From Paraphoma chrysanthemicola (Eukaryota; Ascomycota; Dothideomycetes; Pleosporales; Phaeosphaeriaceae), in contig JAGMWG010000003.1 of NCBI GenBank assembly GCA_020744225.1, positions 1,860,001-1,924,000 on the forward strand: a stretch of 64,000 nt of DNA. The letters are read 5' to 3'. This document shows, one piece after another, positions 46,331-57,596 of the stretch (position 1 is its first letter; each line of letters opens with the position of its first letter). The translations under genes and the position numbers were made by a program. Below the pieces are notes generated by a model that ran no database searches, was not told where the DNA came from, and saw only the letters and a program-made list of their open reading frames with translations.

Positions 46331-47224
46331 GCTGGCTACAAAGATCGGATTCGTGTACAGACCAGCAGCACCAAGGGTAAGGGAAGGATGAGGCCCAGAT
46401 GTAGGCGATACAACTGCCTTGATTACACAATTCAATGTCCAGTCAAGTCTACATCGGCGAGGAGAATGCGAAGATAGTAAGTATGTCTAGTATCGTGAAT
46501 TACGCCGTTGACGTCCTCGATAAGCCACCCTGTCGTCCTACACCACGCGGGGTATCGCAAACGTTGATCCGCAGCCCACTCGAGATAGGCCAGCGATGTT
46601 GCATGATATGCAACAAACATACCCAAAGAGGAAGCTGCAGAGTCAAAACAAGGATCGTAGATGCCTGCTAAGCTTCGCTTATGAGACAGCTTGATTGATC
46701 ACTTGGCATATTGTACTCGCGATTCTACATACGAGAGAGTGCACACGTGCGAGGCATACAAGCTGGCTCGTTTAGGGGCACGCTGCGCTGCTCGTGGTTG
46801 TTGGGTTGGTGATGTCATCCCCAGATCCGCAGTTTCGGGCTTCCTCTAGCGGCACATGAGCGATTTAAGCATGAAATTAAGTCTAAAACAAGTGTGGAAC
46901 AACGTTATTGCAACTGGCGCGGGAATGTTTGGCAGTCATGTTTGTCAAGGCAGTGTTTAGGCAGATAAAATCATGAAATTCTTTAAACAGAAGCTGCAAC
47001 CTATGCTCTGTGCCTTGACGGCCACGTCTTCGCCCTGAACGCCATACAACTCCAGGTCCGCATGAACTCTTCAGCGAACAAACATGCCCGTCAAAGATGC
47101 AGATATCCTCCATGAACGCCACTCGGATGCAATCGTAAATGCTGCAAATGTCCGCTTTCATATATCATAAAGTAAAGTAGACAATGGAATCAAACCTCGA
47201 AGTAGATATATGTCCGAGTTTCCA
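46331..47224. other. Intergenic, MFS promoter and 3' region of the WOPR gene
   Basis: 894 bp. No coding signal or repeat recognised. Confidence 0.5.
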
Positions 47225-48568
47225 TCATGAGCGGACAAAGACGCTGTTGAGCTTGTTGAGCGCACTGCTGTCTGCAGCCGAGCTATTTTTGGCTAGCCTC
47301 TCGGGCGCAAGGTCACGAGGAAACCTTTGTGCCGTGTTGGGGCTGCGGCTGCCTGAACGACTGTTGCTCTGGTTCTCCTTTTCTGGACCATCACCATTAA
47401 GGAGGGAGCCGAGGGTTGGGAGTGGCCTTGAAGCGGCAGCACTGTTGGAATCGCTACCTTGGGACTTGTCCGAGGGCTCAGGCGTAGGCGGCTTGTTTGC
47501 GCCTGCGGATGCCGCAGCTCCATTGATGGCAGGGAGCTGAGGACCCTGTTCTGGCAGAGAAGACGCAGCCGGAGGTGGAGGAGGAACTTGGGCCGGGTGA
47601 TGTTGGGCTTGCTCTGCAGTTGACGGAGCACGTGCAGGAGGTGTCGGTACGTACTGCTGAGCAGCATGCGCTGCGTGGGCGTAGGCTGGGTGGTGGGCGA
47701 GCATGGGGTGGCCGGGGTGGCCGGGATGGCCGGGCGGTGCGTGGGGATTGCTCATCTGAGGCGGCGGGCGGTCGAAAACGTGTCCTTGTGGGTGATAGGG
47801 TGGCTGCGCGTAGATGATGCCGCCGTAGAAGTACGGATGTTGCGCATAGTAGGCATGTAAAGGTGGAGTGCCGTTCGGAGGAGTCGGGGGATACATGGGG
47901 ACGGCATAGACGGGCGCCACGGGGCCTGGGCGCGCATATGGCGATGTTGGCCCCATGCTATGCGCAGCGGCACTGTATGGTGAGCCGGGCATGGGTCCGC
48001 GGGTTACGGCCGGGACAGTCTGGGTTTCGTTGACGGTGGACTCGGGATACATGTTCTTGGGCGGGCGGATGTGGCGCAGCTGGGCATCGTTGGTGGGCTG
48101 CGGAAGGTTGTTGGAATTGGAGCGTGAGTAGTAGCTGATGAGGTGCAGGTGCTGGCCGCTCGAGGTGGTGATGCTGAAGGACTGCTTCATCAGCCCGTCG
48201 GGCTTGTAGCGATAGCCGTCGGGACCCTCGCCGTCCGAGTCGCCCGTTGCTGAGCCGTCAGGCGACTTGCCGCTGGCACGCTTGACTGCTGGTGCAGTGG
48301 GGAGGGCGCTGCCTCCTCGCTTGCCCTCCATCTCGCGGTACGTCAAGAAGCTGCCCGACACGCGGCTCGCACTCCACGACTTGCCGTCGGTCCACCGCCG
48401 CATGCCCGCCTCCCGCTCGTCCCAGACAAAGACGGAGCCCGACTTGATCTGCTGGCGCTCCTTTTCAGAGAGGCGGCGCTGCACACGCGGCAGGATGCCG
48501 ATCCGGCAGGCCTCGAACAGGATGATGGCATCGTTGGGCGTGCGCACGTGGCCGTGATACGTCTCCAT
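47225..48568 (-). CDS. SGE1: WOPR-domain (Gti1/Pac2) transcriptional regulator, WOR1/SGE1/RYP1 type
   Basis: A single exon encodes 447 residues. WOPR proteins bind DNA and act as master switches: WOR1 for white-opaque switching, RYP1 for yeast-phase growth, SGE1 for parasitic growth and effector expression in Fusarium. The N-terminus is the WOPRa half (residues 1 to about 85: TYHGHVRTPNDAIILFEACR, SGSVFVWDEREAGMRRWTDG, SWSASRVSGSFLTYREM). A variable linker follows, then WOPRb (about 120-185: YKPDGLMKQSF, HLHLISYYS). T60 in RRWTDGKSW matches the conserved PKA-site threonine. The long C-terminus is Pro/His/Gln/Ala-rich with a PGHPGHPGHP repeat and has no fold I recognise. This is the WOR1-like paralogue rather than PAC2, judged by the first 80 residues. 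A 4.2-kb gene-free region lies upstream. Confidence 0.93.
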   Translation of the reverse strand: METYHGHVRTPNDAIILFEACRIGILPRVQRRLSEKERQQIKSGSVFVWDEREAGMRRWTDGKSWSASRVSGSFLTYREMEGKRGGSALPTAPAVKRASGKSPDGSATGDSDGEGPDGYRYKPDGLMKQSFSITTSSGQHLHLISYYSRSNSNNLPQPTNDAQLRHIRPPKNMYPESTVNETQTVPAVTRGPMPGSPYSAAAHSMGPTSPYARPGPVAPVYAVPMYPPTPPNGTPPLHAYYAQHPYFYGGIIYAQPPYHPQGHVFDRPPPQMSNPHAPPGHPGHPGHPMLAHHPAYAHAAHAAQQYVPTPPARAPSTAEQAQHHPAQVPPPPPAASSLPEQGPQLPAINGAAASAGANKPPTPEPSDKSQGSDSNSAAASRPLPTLGSLLNGDGPEKENQSNSRSGSRSPNTAQRFPRDLAPERLAKNSSAADSSALNKLNSVFVRS

Positions 48569-51500
48569 TGCGGATTATGTGGATTATGAATGCGTGTTGA
48601 GTGGTGCTGGTACAGAGAGCCCCGGCTGTGTCTGCATCAATGCCTGGTGGTGAACAGTCAGTGATCAGCGCCGCACGTGACAGAAGCGGGAGCTTTTGGT
48701 ACACACCTCTCAGCGTCGTCGTCCCGTAGTCGCAAGAGCATGCAGGAAGCGGCGGGCGCGGCGAGAAGAGAAGACGGTTAGTGGCTGTGTGGGGGTCCGT
48801 TGCGTGAAACGGAGCTGTCTGTGAAGCTAAATGCAGGTGGGCCAGGCGTGCGCGGCAGTCGTGAGTGCTCGAACAGATCGGTCGAGATATGCACCGTGTG
48901 ATGTGGGTGGGCGTGGCAGAGGGAGCAAAAACGTGCAAGCATCAGCGGTCGCCCGTCTACAAGTACTCCTCCGCCCGGGTCCTGGCATCCTGGAATGTCT
49001 TTGGGGCCTCTCGGCGCTGGGGACTTGATCGCCGCCCAGACCTGGAGTGGCGTTTGATAGCGAGAGCGACATAAGGCCCACAAGCTGCCGAAGCTTTATT
49101 TGGACGCCGTTGACGGCCGCCCACGGGCACTCCCAACTGTCCCACTCCGGCGTGTCTACGTACGCCGCACCCTTGTGGCTGTCGGCCATGCTCATGTTCG
49201 CATCTACAGCAGACTTGGAGCACGCAGCAGTCGTCTGCGGCGACAAGCTGCGAACACGACCCGCGATTCCTAGCGGCTCGCTGTCACTGGCGCCCAGTCC
49301 GCCGCGCCCCAAGCGGCGTTGGCCTCGATCGTTTCCCACCACCCAAGCTTTCACTGGCCTTGTACTTTAAATGGCGCTATAATCAACCTAAACCCAACCC
49401 TGGAAATCCTATCAATGACAAGCCTTCGATCCGCTTGGCTGGCCAGGTTGACCCCATTTCTGACACCCCCCAAGGCGTCACAGCGCCGGGCTAGGCAGGA
49501 ACTTGTGCCCGCACTCCTTGGACCTTGACAGCGCCTGTTCGACTCCCTTCACCCCGGCGAGGACGTCTGACGGTCCACCGCGTACTACGGTACCCTCCTT
49601 CGTCGTGGACAAGATCTCTGATCCTGTACAGAATTGTGGAAGGAGGTGCAGTGCAATACAAACCTCAAAGAATCATTGCGCAGGGCGGTGACGGTGTGAG
49701 CCTGTGTGTCCGTCACTCCGTCTTTGTATTCCTTGGCCACTGCCCGCGTTTGGCTGTCCAACGTTGCACGCCGCGAGCACCACTTCACCAAGCCTAGCCA
49801 AGGCGTCCCAGTCTTTTGTGTCGGCGCAATCTCTCTTGAGCTATCGCTGCTTCATCAGTATTATCGCATGTCATGCCATTGCTTGGCTCTGAGGCAGCCC
49901 CCAAAACAGCCCCGTGGCGTGCTCCGGAATGCTGGCTGTGCCTCCAAGAGCTGTGTTTGGCTCATCCTCTGCAGCATGCTACATTTCACTTTGCTTTGCT
50001 GGGAAAGCTGAAGGAAAGGAATTTCGGACACATTTTCCAATTGAATCGTCTACTAACAAAAGTCTTTTCGAGTCTCTAAACGGCTCTTCGTGCGAGCCAT
50101 CCGGAAAGGGGCGAGACCTGATTGATCGGGTAGAATTGCGGCTAAGCCTTCGTGCTTCTAGGCGTGCTTGGGAGACGGACAAGAGAATCTGGGCACGTTG
50201 CCGAATCCGTTGCGCTGACCCAGGCTTCTGATTGACCCGCTCCTACAACAAGCACTGTGGTCGATCGCTCCGTAGCAGACAACAGCCATACATGCTGACA
50301 AGGACTCCGCCTCTCGGCCATAATATCCAGACTCCGTCGAACACATTTACTTGCGTACCGTGTGTGTGAAATGTGGCATCCGCCCACCAAGCCGTGTCGC
50401 TCCTTCGATCCTTGGAAAGGTGTCCGCTCGGCTCCACAGTAACGTAATGGTCCACATGCCATTTCTCAGCCATTCGCTTAGGCGCTCGGCCAGAGCATAG
50501 ATTAAGCTTGGTGTCTATGATTTAAGCTTACTTCGTGCCATGCGATCCGATTTACCCACGCTGACGGTATGACAGGGCCGACACAACACCGTACCCGGAG
50601 AGTTGGCCCTGCTTGGGATTCCTCGCAATCTTGACCTCTTGTTCTCCAAGCCTCTGCCTGCTTTCCTTCCGCCGAGTTCCGTTTGGGTCTCGCATACTCA
50701 CACGGAACTTGCCTAGCTCTGGCGTTCCTCGCGCGGTACCATGGAAAGCGGCGTCAGTCTACCGTACGCATTCAGCCAGTCGTCTCACGGCTTCAAGGTT
50801 GCTCGTTAGAAGATGCCCGAGGCAGCGTGGTAGTGGAGCCATTAATGCGCCAGATGCGAAGCGTCGCGAAGCATATGCCTTGACCAAGCGGAAGGCCCGA
50901 GTCTTGCTTTATTGGCGCAGGCCACACTCAAGCCTGCCAAGCAGAACACGAATGTTGTTTCCGCGACCAGCAGACCTAGCCACAACGGCTGCCTGTGGAA
51001 AGCATCATGTTGTCGGACTGCTCGGAGGGAGGCCGCGTCAGCGCATTTGACCTGCTCACCGAGCACTTGACTTCTTACTCCGCATGAATTGAATTTGCCC
51101 AGATGCCGCTCTTGTTCATCAGGTGCAACATGAATGCTGGATTATCAAACCATATCAAGTCCTACGGTAGTCCTCGCCACCCCACTCCACGGACTGGTAT
51201 CATGTATGTAAATACGAGCTGGTGCGTGCGACAGGAATCAACCGGTTCGCTTACACCACAAGGTGCCGATAAGGTTCGAGCAAGTTAAGCATAATTCCTA
51301 TCCCGCTTTTCGAGCCAGTGTGGTCGTAGTGGCTGATCCAGACCCATCCTTATACATGCAAGATAACCACAACAGCTGTCAGATCGTCACGAAGATCTGT
51401 CGCAACTTTGGGATCTGGTAGCGTGCTCATTCATAGAAGCGACGACTCCATCTCATCCTTTACATAGTTTTATCGTATGAGCGACGGAATCGTTCAAGAC

Positions 51501-52753
51501 ACCGCTTCACCAGCACAAGACAAGATCACAACAGGAGTCGCGTCGTTTGCATTTTCGCACCGTGCAATTCTAGTTATGGATATTGTCGGACGCTGGAGCT
51601 GAACCCGTGTTCAAAATGTGGCCAGTACCAAGACACGAATTAAGGTAGGCCAAGCAATGGCGTTGTCCTGTAGCATGCAGCCTGCAGCCAACGACAACTC
51701 TTGCTCGGGCATTTGGCGCCAACAAGAAGTACCGGGGTCGCCCGTAACGAATTTATCCTGCCAATCCAACAACGATGCAACGAAATGTCTGACTTGAGTG
51801 AACGACAAGCATGCAGACCGAAACCCAGGTTCCTTGTACCGTTGGACGTTAATTGCCTGGCTCGCTACCGGCTACGGAAGTGCACCAACTTCTCAACAAC
51901 GAGCGCCGATAGTGCTCTGATAGTATTTTCACCTGCAAAGACCAAGTACTAGATTTTTTAGTGGGCGAGTAAATCTTCATCCATAGAATTAGAAAAGCTT
52001 GATCATTCAGATTGCGGCAACCTGCGATATGATATTAAGGTCGTCTTTATGCCATGGTGATCACGACTATGCTCGAATTCATCCTTGTCGCCCCACAATC
52101 GGTGCTCACATTTTTGCCTCAACGTGGCGTTGGTCAGCTGTCCTCGCCTCCAGGAAACGGAACTTCTCAATCCAATGCCGCCTCGCATGAGTGTCGCTAC
52201 GACCATGGCTTTGTGACTATAATCTCGTTGTGGACCGCTGAAGGCATTTGTCCACGAACCAGCCTTCGAGAAGACGGCCGGAAACTCGTGGAGGATTGTG
52301 GCTTTGCTCCCGAGTCTTGGCTTTTGACATTTCAGAGATGATGTATGCATTAGTCGAGCTTAGACAAGGTACATATCTTCAAGCCACGTAACAGCGCACG
52401 AGTATGTTTGGAGGCACTGAGCTGTTATGACTGTTTCGATGGTGGATTGATCAGCCTCCCCTTTGCGACGCTCTTTCGTGATAGTATGGTCTTGCAGGTT
52501 ATGCTGCGTTTTTCTTACGCTGTTTTGGTTTTCATACATTGGTTGCAAAATATACTGAAGATAATTCAGGCTGCTGCTTGAGTAAGGTGATACAAGACGA
52601 TCAGTTTGGAGCTGCGGTGAGCGCATGCGAATTATCGCAGCACTGTATCTCTCTCTGCCACGCCTGTACATTGACAAGGGCTAATGCGTGTATGTATTGA
52701 CACAGTCTAATGACGCTGCTTTAATGCATGTACGCCACTATGGTCCGGCATAG
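48569..52753. promoter_or_regulatory. 4.2-kb gene-free region upstream of the WOPR regulator
   Basis: Between the WOPR start codon and the 3' end of the acyl-CoA dehydrogenase gene I find only short frames without domains, splice logic or codon pattern. Composition is normal and not RIPed. WOR1-type genes typically have long promoters and leaders with autoregulatory binding sites, so this is plausibly regulatory. An exact TTAAAGTTT-type WOPR motif was not found; a partial match (ACTTTAA) occurs near 49,365. A long non-coding transcript or very long 5' UTR could also fill it. Confidence 0.5.
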
Positions 52754-54166
52754 TCATACATACGTCGCTGCCCAAGGCTGGTAATCGCTACGTTGGAAGA
52801 GAGCTTCAAGTTGCCTCCTCCTGACGCCAACATTTCCACCGTCAAACAATGGCAGACACACTGCATCTTCGAGAATTTTGACGAAAGGCTTGTCAATGGC
52901 ATAAGATTTCCTGCATGACGCGGTTAGTATTGCTCTACGGCCATGAGCACTTGGCAGATAGGATCACCCACATGCCGACAACGCCCATGCATGCCTCTAC
53001 CACGCCTACGACTTGCTCGCTGCACCAAACCTTCGCTTCGAGCGCAATCTCGAGGCGTTGCTCCCAGCTAATGTTTTCATCCTTGCTCTCAAGCACACTC
53101 ATAGCTTTCCACGTCAACGCTCTTGCCGCCTCTATTTTCATCTTCGCATCTATTAAGCGGTCGCTAACGCTTGCATGTTTGATGATCGTAGCGGTTCCAC
53201 CACGAGTGTCAGTCTTGCAGAATTCGAGCGCGGCGTCAAATGCGTGACGCATCAACCCAACACTCATTGCGCCCACTATAGCAGCACTCATTCCGAAGGT
53301 CTTCTCTACAAGCTGGGCGCCTTGTCCTGGAGGGGCCAGGAGGTTGGCATAGGGGACTCGCAGGTTAGTGAATCGGCTGTGGGGGCCATTCACGGACTTA
53401 TGGCCACCGAGCTCGGGGTCAGAGAGAACCTGGAATGCGGACGAGTCGTTTCTTGCAATGTCTTCACGAGTAACGAGAAGGATGAGGATATGTGATGATG
53501 GATCAGAGTCTGGCTCTTGGGGCTCGTTCATCTGCCCTTCGCGACAGACAACGCACTGGAGATCTGCTCCACGTTGATCCCAGCCACCTGAATTGGTAGC
53601 CCACAACTACAGACGTTAGGATGAACCATGACAACATTTGTCAATCTCACCTTCTCCCCATTAATGATCCAGTCATCGCCACGCCTGAACGCTGTCGTTT
53701 GCAACCCCGGTGCACCTCTCTGTAGCCAGTTTGCGGTCCCATTTGGCTCGCTATGGACGAAGCTAGCCAACCTCTCGCCGTCTTGCTGCAAAAACGGCCG
53801 AAGGAAAATCTCATGCTGCTCTTTGCTTCCAGCCAGTATGAGAGGGGTAAGCCCGAGACCAGTGCCCAGGATGGTAATGGCAGTGCTTGGCTCTACGGCA
53901 TGAAATTCTTCCACTAAAATGGCAGCATCTATTAGACCCGCCGAAGTACCACCTAGGGAAACAGGCACTTGGCCCTTGATTAAGCCCGCCTTGACAGCGG
54001 TCTGGTAGATGGGAAGGGTGGCCTGAAAGCGCTCCGATTGGGTGGGGAAACCGGAATATAGAGACGGCGCCGTAGAGAGCACGTTGGTAGCAAAAGCGTG
54101 CGCACTGGCGCGGAGCTGTTTTTGCTCAGTATTGAGCGTAAAATCAACCATGTTCGGGTGTTCCAA
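52754..54166 (-). CDS. Acyl-CoA dehydrogenase family flavoprotein
   Basis: Three exons on the minus strand (54,166-53,651; 53,606-52,972; 52,910-52,754) encode 435 residues; introns are 44 and 61 bp. Acyl-CoA dehydrogenases use FAD to introduce an alpha-beta double bond into acyl-CoAs. Visible parts: an N-terminal helical domain (DFTLNTEQKQLRASAHAFA); the middle beta domain with FVHSEPNGTANW and WIINGEKLWATNSGGW, the latter completed by splicing; and a C-terminal helical domain with the RALTWKA segment and LFDGGNVGVRRRQ near the end. The canonical YEGT..I.R region of mitochondrial enzymes is replaced by FDGGNVGVRRRQ, typical of a fungal subgroup of uncertain substrate. No obvious mitochondrial presequence is seen. 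The start could instead be the ATG five codons downstream. Confidence 0.88.
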
Positions 54167-54411
54167 GGGACGAGTTTTATTTGGACAGGCACGAATAGGC
54201 TGCTATGTCGAATCCTGGGTGGGCTATATAGCACCTTGGAGATGTCTTAGTCAGGGCTGCAGTCAGCTTCTTGGGGTGGGAAGACTGATGTGCTCCGCAC
54301 GGCTGGCCAATCGCAGCTCCCGCATTTGCGAGAGGGCAAGGATCTGGCAATATGCTCAACATGTTTCCGCATTTGGGATGTAAAGTCACCAAGCCTCGTG
54401 TCACCTCATGG

Positions 54412-55243
54412 TCACCTCAGGCCCGAGATGTCTCGGGACATGGAGTGCACTCGGTCTTCGAGCTCCCTCTTTTTTCTCTCGAGCAGTCGCATCTCCTCTT
54501 CCTCGCGGCGCAGATCTTCCTCACTCAAGGGAAGTGCCTCGGGCGCTTCTTCTGCCGTCTCGTCGCCGTCGTCGTCGATGAAGTCCCGATTGCGGTTGAG
54601 GCGGCCCAGCTGCACAGTCTGTTCGGCGAGCCGGCCCTCGTAGTAATCGATGGAGGCGGTGACCTGGGCGTGTCGCTGGCGCATGGCGGCAATCTTGTCC
54701 TGGGCGCCTGGGATTGGGCTGTCGCGGTCAGCTGCGTGCCGGTTGGCGCCGCTTGGGAACCTACTAGACGCCAAGCAGCTTCTCTGCGCCCTCGAGGAGC
54801 GATTCGACATCCACCTCGTTCTTGCTGTTCCCGTCGTAGGTCCTGTAGCCCAGGCCTGAGCCCGCACCACCGCCGCCGCCGCGTCGGATGCGCTCGACGA
54901 GGTCGTTGCCGAGCACGGCCGCGACGGCCGTGTTGCGCCGCGGTGCTCTGACGGCGTTGGCGCCTCCGCCAGCGATGCTGGAGCCCGCGCCAGGGCCGGT
55001 GGGGTTGAAGATGGTATTGCGTCTGCTGGAAGAGACGGCGGGGTCTGCGTGCTTGGGGACAGTGGGCGGCGGAGGCACGGAGAAGAGGGCGCGCTCATGC
55101 AGCTCGGTGTCGCGGATGAGGCTGGTGATGTCGTGGTTCTGCAGCAGCGCGTTGGTGAAGATCTTGGGTGGGGCGAAGGGCAGCTCGGCAATGGAGGCGG
55201 CGCACAGCGAGATCTGCTCCAGGTGGGCGTCGAGCAGCGCCAT
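54412..55243 (-). CDS. SPC34: DASH/Dam1 complex subunit SPC34
   Basis: Two exons on the minus strand (55,243-54,765 and 54,718-54,412; 46-bp intron) encode 261 residues. SPC34 is part of the DASH ring that couples kinetochores to spindle microtubules in fungi. Evidence: the N-terminal HLEQISLCAASIAELPFAPP and FTNALLQNHDITSLIRDTE segments; a Ser/Gly-rich middle with RRNTAVAAVLG; VDVESLLEGAEKLLGV leading across the splice to YPIPGAQDKIAAM; then a C-terminal coiled coil of about 100 residues. The GTAGGT donor and GACAG acceptor were chosen because they restore the GVYPIPGA motif. The start at 55,243 has the better Kozak context; an ATG three codons upstream is possible. It is divergent from RPN3 with about 290 bp between the start codons. 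Confidence 0.9.
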
Positions 55244-55529
55244 GGCGGGCATGTGCGGATTGACTTGCTGTCTACTGTTGCGGTGTTGTGATGCGGCGCG
55301 TCGACGTGGGGCACAAGCACGTGACGCTGTAAACACCCCGGGGCCGCCTCGCTTCGGCGCTACGATGTTCCGCCTGCCGCCCTGCCGCCCTGCGTCAGCG
55401 AGAGAGGGAGCGAGAGCTCCCGCCTCGTTGCAGACAGCTACAACGACATTCACCACACCCGACTCCTGTGCCGCCCCCACCGCCCGCCCGCACCTCCCCC
55501 CTCCCGCCAGCGCCCCAAGTGCGACCGCC
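55244..55529. promoter_or_regulatory. Shared SPC34-RPN3 divergent promoter
   Basis: 286 bp separate two divergent start codons. A CACGTGAC word occurs at about 55,319. No TATA box is apparent. Confidence 0.6.
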
Positions 55530-57283
55530 ATGGCCGAGAGCATGGAAGGCGTCGTCGCCGCCGCCGCCGCAGACACACCCGAGAACGTCGAGCAGAAGGC
55601 CATCACAGGTGAGTCCGCCGCCCGTCTCTACCGCCCAGCCGCAGCAGCGCAGCAGCATGCCCTTCACGTCACGCTGTCCCTGTGCCAACTGCACCACGGC
55701 ATGGCCTGTCCGCAAGATGTGTCCCAGCCACATGATTGCCACGGACCTGGCGTGCTGCAAGTATCTGTACCAGCGCGCTGACCCGGCCACGATAGACATC
55801 CGCACCAACTTCGTCCTGCTTGAGCGCGCTGTCGCCCAGTTCGATTCACGCTTCACCCTCCGCGCCCTCCGCTCCATCTCGTCGCTCCGCAAGCGCCTGA
55901 CCGACCGCGTGCTGTGCTCCGTTATCATCCTCACCTACTCGCCCAACAATGCCACGGCGCGCACCTTCATCGAGTACATTGGCATGGATGCCGAGGCCAT
56001 ACAGAGCGTCGTCTCCCAGTACAAGGAAGAGGTGCAGCTTAACAAGAACAGCACCAAGGAGCCGCTGCCCGAGGTCGATGTCTACATAGCCATCCTCATC
56101 CAGGTATGTTTGTCCGCAGAAAGCGAGCCCTGCCCCAGACTAACGAGGCCAGGTCTATCTCTACGATCAGGAGGACTATGAGGAAGGCGCAGAGTTCTCG
56201 GAGAAGCTGGTGGATAAGATTCGCGAGCTGAACAGGCGGACACTCGACTCGCTGGCGGCAAAGGCCTACTTCTACTTCTCGCTTTTCCACGAGGAAATGG
56301 ACCCGAAACCGCCGTCCAAGCAGTCTACCGTCATCAACATCCGCGGGAAGCTGCTTGCGGCCCTGCGAAGTGCGGTGCTCAGAAAGGACCCCGACACTCA
56401 GGCGTCCGTCACGACTCTCCTCCTCCGCAACTACATCTCCACCGCCGACATTACACAAGCCGATTTGCTCGTCGCACAAACACAATTCCCTCCCAATGCC
56501 CCCAACAACCAGGTCGCAAGGTATCTGTTTTACCTGGGCCGGATACGTGCAATCCAGCTGTCCTACACGGAAGCACACGAGCACCTCATCAGCGCGACGC
56601 GCAAGTCGCCCTCGGCTCATGTGGCAACAGGATTCTACCAAGCCTCTATGAAGCTCCTGATCGTTGTAGAGCTTTTGATGGGTGATATTCCAGAGCGCGA
56701 TGTGTTCAGCCAACCACGATTAGAGCGTGCCCTCGAGCCCTACTTCCGTCTTGTGCGCGCCGTGCGCGTCGGAGACTTGCAAGGCTTCTTGAAGGTTGTG
56801 CAGCTCCACTCGACAACTTTCCATCGCGACGGCACGTACACGTTGATCCTCCGCCTGCGACAGAACGTCATCAAGACTGGCATCCGAATGTTGTCGCTGT
56901 CCTACTCGCGCATATCCCTTCGCGATATTTGCATTCGCCTTGGTCTAGAGAGCGAGGAGTCGGCCGAGTATATTGTGGCCAAGGCCATCCGCGATGGAGT
57001 GATCGAGGCATCCATCGACCACGAGAAGGGCTTCATGCAGACAAAGGTTGCAGGTGACATCTACGCGACCCGCGAACCGGGTGAGGCATTCCATGAGCGT
57101 ATCCGCGCGTGCCTGACACTGCATGATGAGTGTGTCAGGGCGATGCGCTACCCCATGAACCAACATCGCCTGGAGTTGAAGAACGCACAGGAGGCAAGGG
57201 AGCGCGAGCGCGAGTTGGCCAAGGAAATTCAGGAGGGCGACATTGACGAGGATGATGCGGCTGGTGATTTTGACGGCTTGTAG
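55530..57283 (+). CDS. RPN3: 26S proteasome regulatory subunit RPN3 (PSMD3, lid)
   Basis: Three exons (55,530-55,608; 55,796-56,103; 56,153-57,283) encode 505 residues, close to the family length. RPN3 is a PCI-domain scaffold of the proteasome lid. After a short Ala-rich N-terminus the protein runs through DIRTNFVLLERAVAQFDSRF, FEYIGMD-like helical repeats, RNYISTADITQADLL, the PCI domain (about residues 330-450: YFRLVRAVRVGDLQGF, LILRLRQNVIKTGIRMLS, YSRISLRDICIRLGL) and an acidic C-terminus DIDEDDAAGDFDGL. Intron 1 is 187 bp, long for this window; its GATAG acceptor was chosen because it alone keeps frame and restores KAITDIRTNF. The longer open frame through the intron is therefore not coding. 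Confidence 0.94.
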
Positions 57284-57596
57284 AGGCTGTTGATGGCTGC
57301 ATGTGGACTGAACTCGTCTCTCGTGTACAACAGCGCCCATGGCGGCCATATAGAAGAGTCGATATTCACTGCATCAACATAATAATGGAGTATGTCCTAG
57401 TTATGCAGGACATAGAAGCGTGAAGTCGCTCCCGAGGAGTGCTTGCCGAATTTGGTAGATATCCGTGTATTAGCTTCCGCATGTCCCCTCCAGTAACCCT
57501 GAACGTCAGCCGCTCCCCGCACTGCTGCGTGCGCACCGGTACGTGCGTGTGCAGACAGTGGGATTTGGAGAACAACCATGCTCGCGCCCTCTCGCA
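57284..57596. other. Intergenic, RPN3 to ankyrin gene
   Basis: 313 bp. An ATG at 57,578 (MLAPSRN...) precedes the preferred start but leads out of frame, and no frame-keeping intron was found. Confidence 0.5.

Noticed and set aside
53175..53495. Plus-strand frames opposite the acyl-CoA dehydrogenase
   Set aside because: The minus-strand frame matches the enzyme family along its whole length, so these are shadows.
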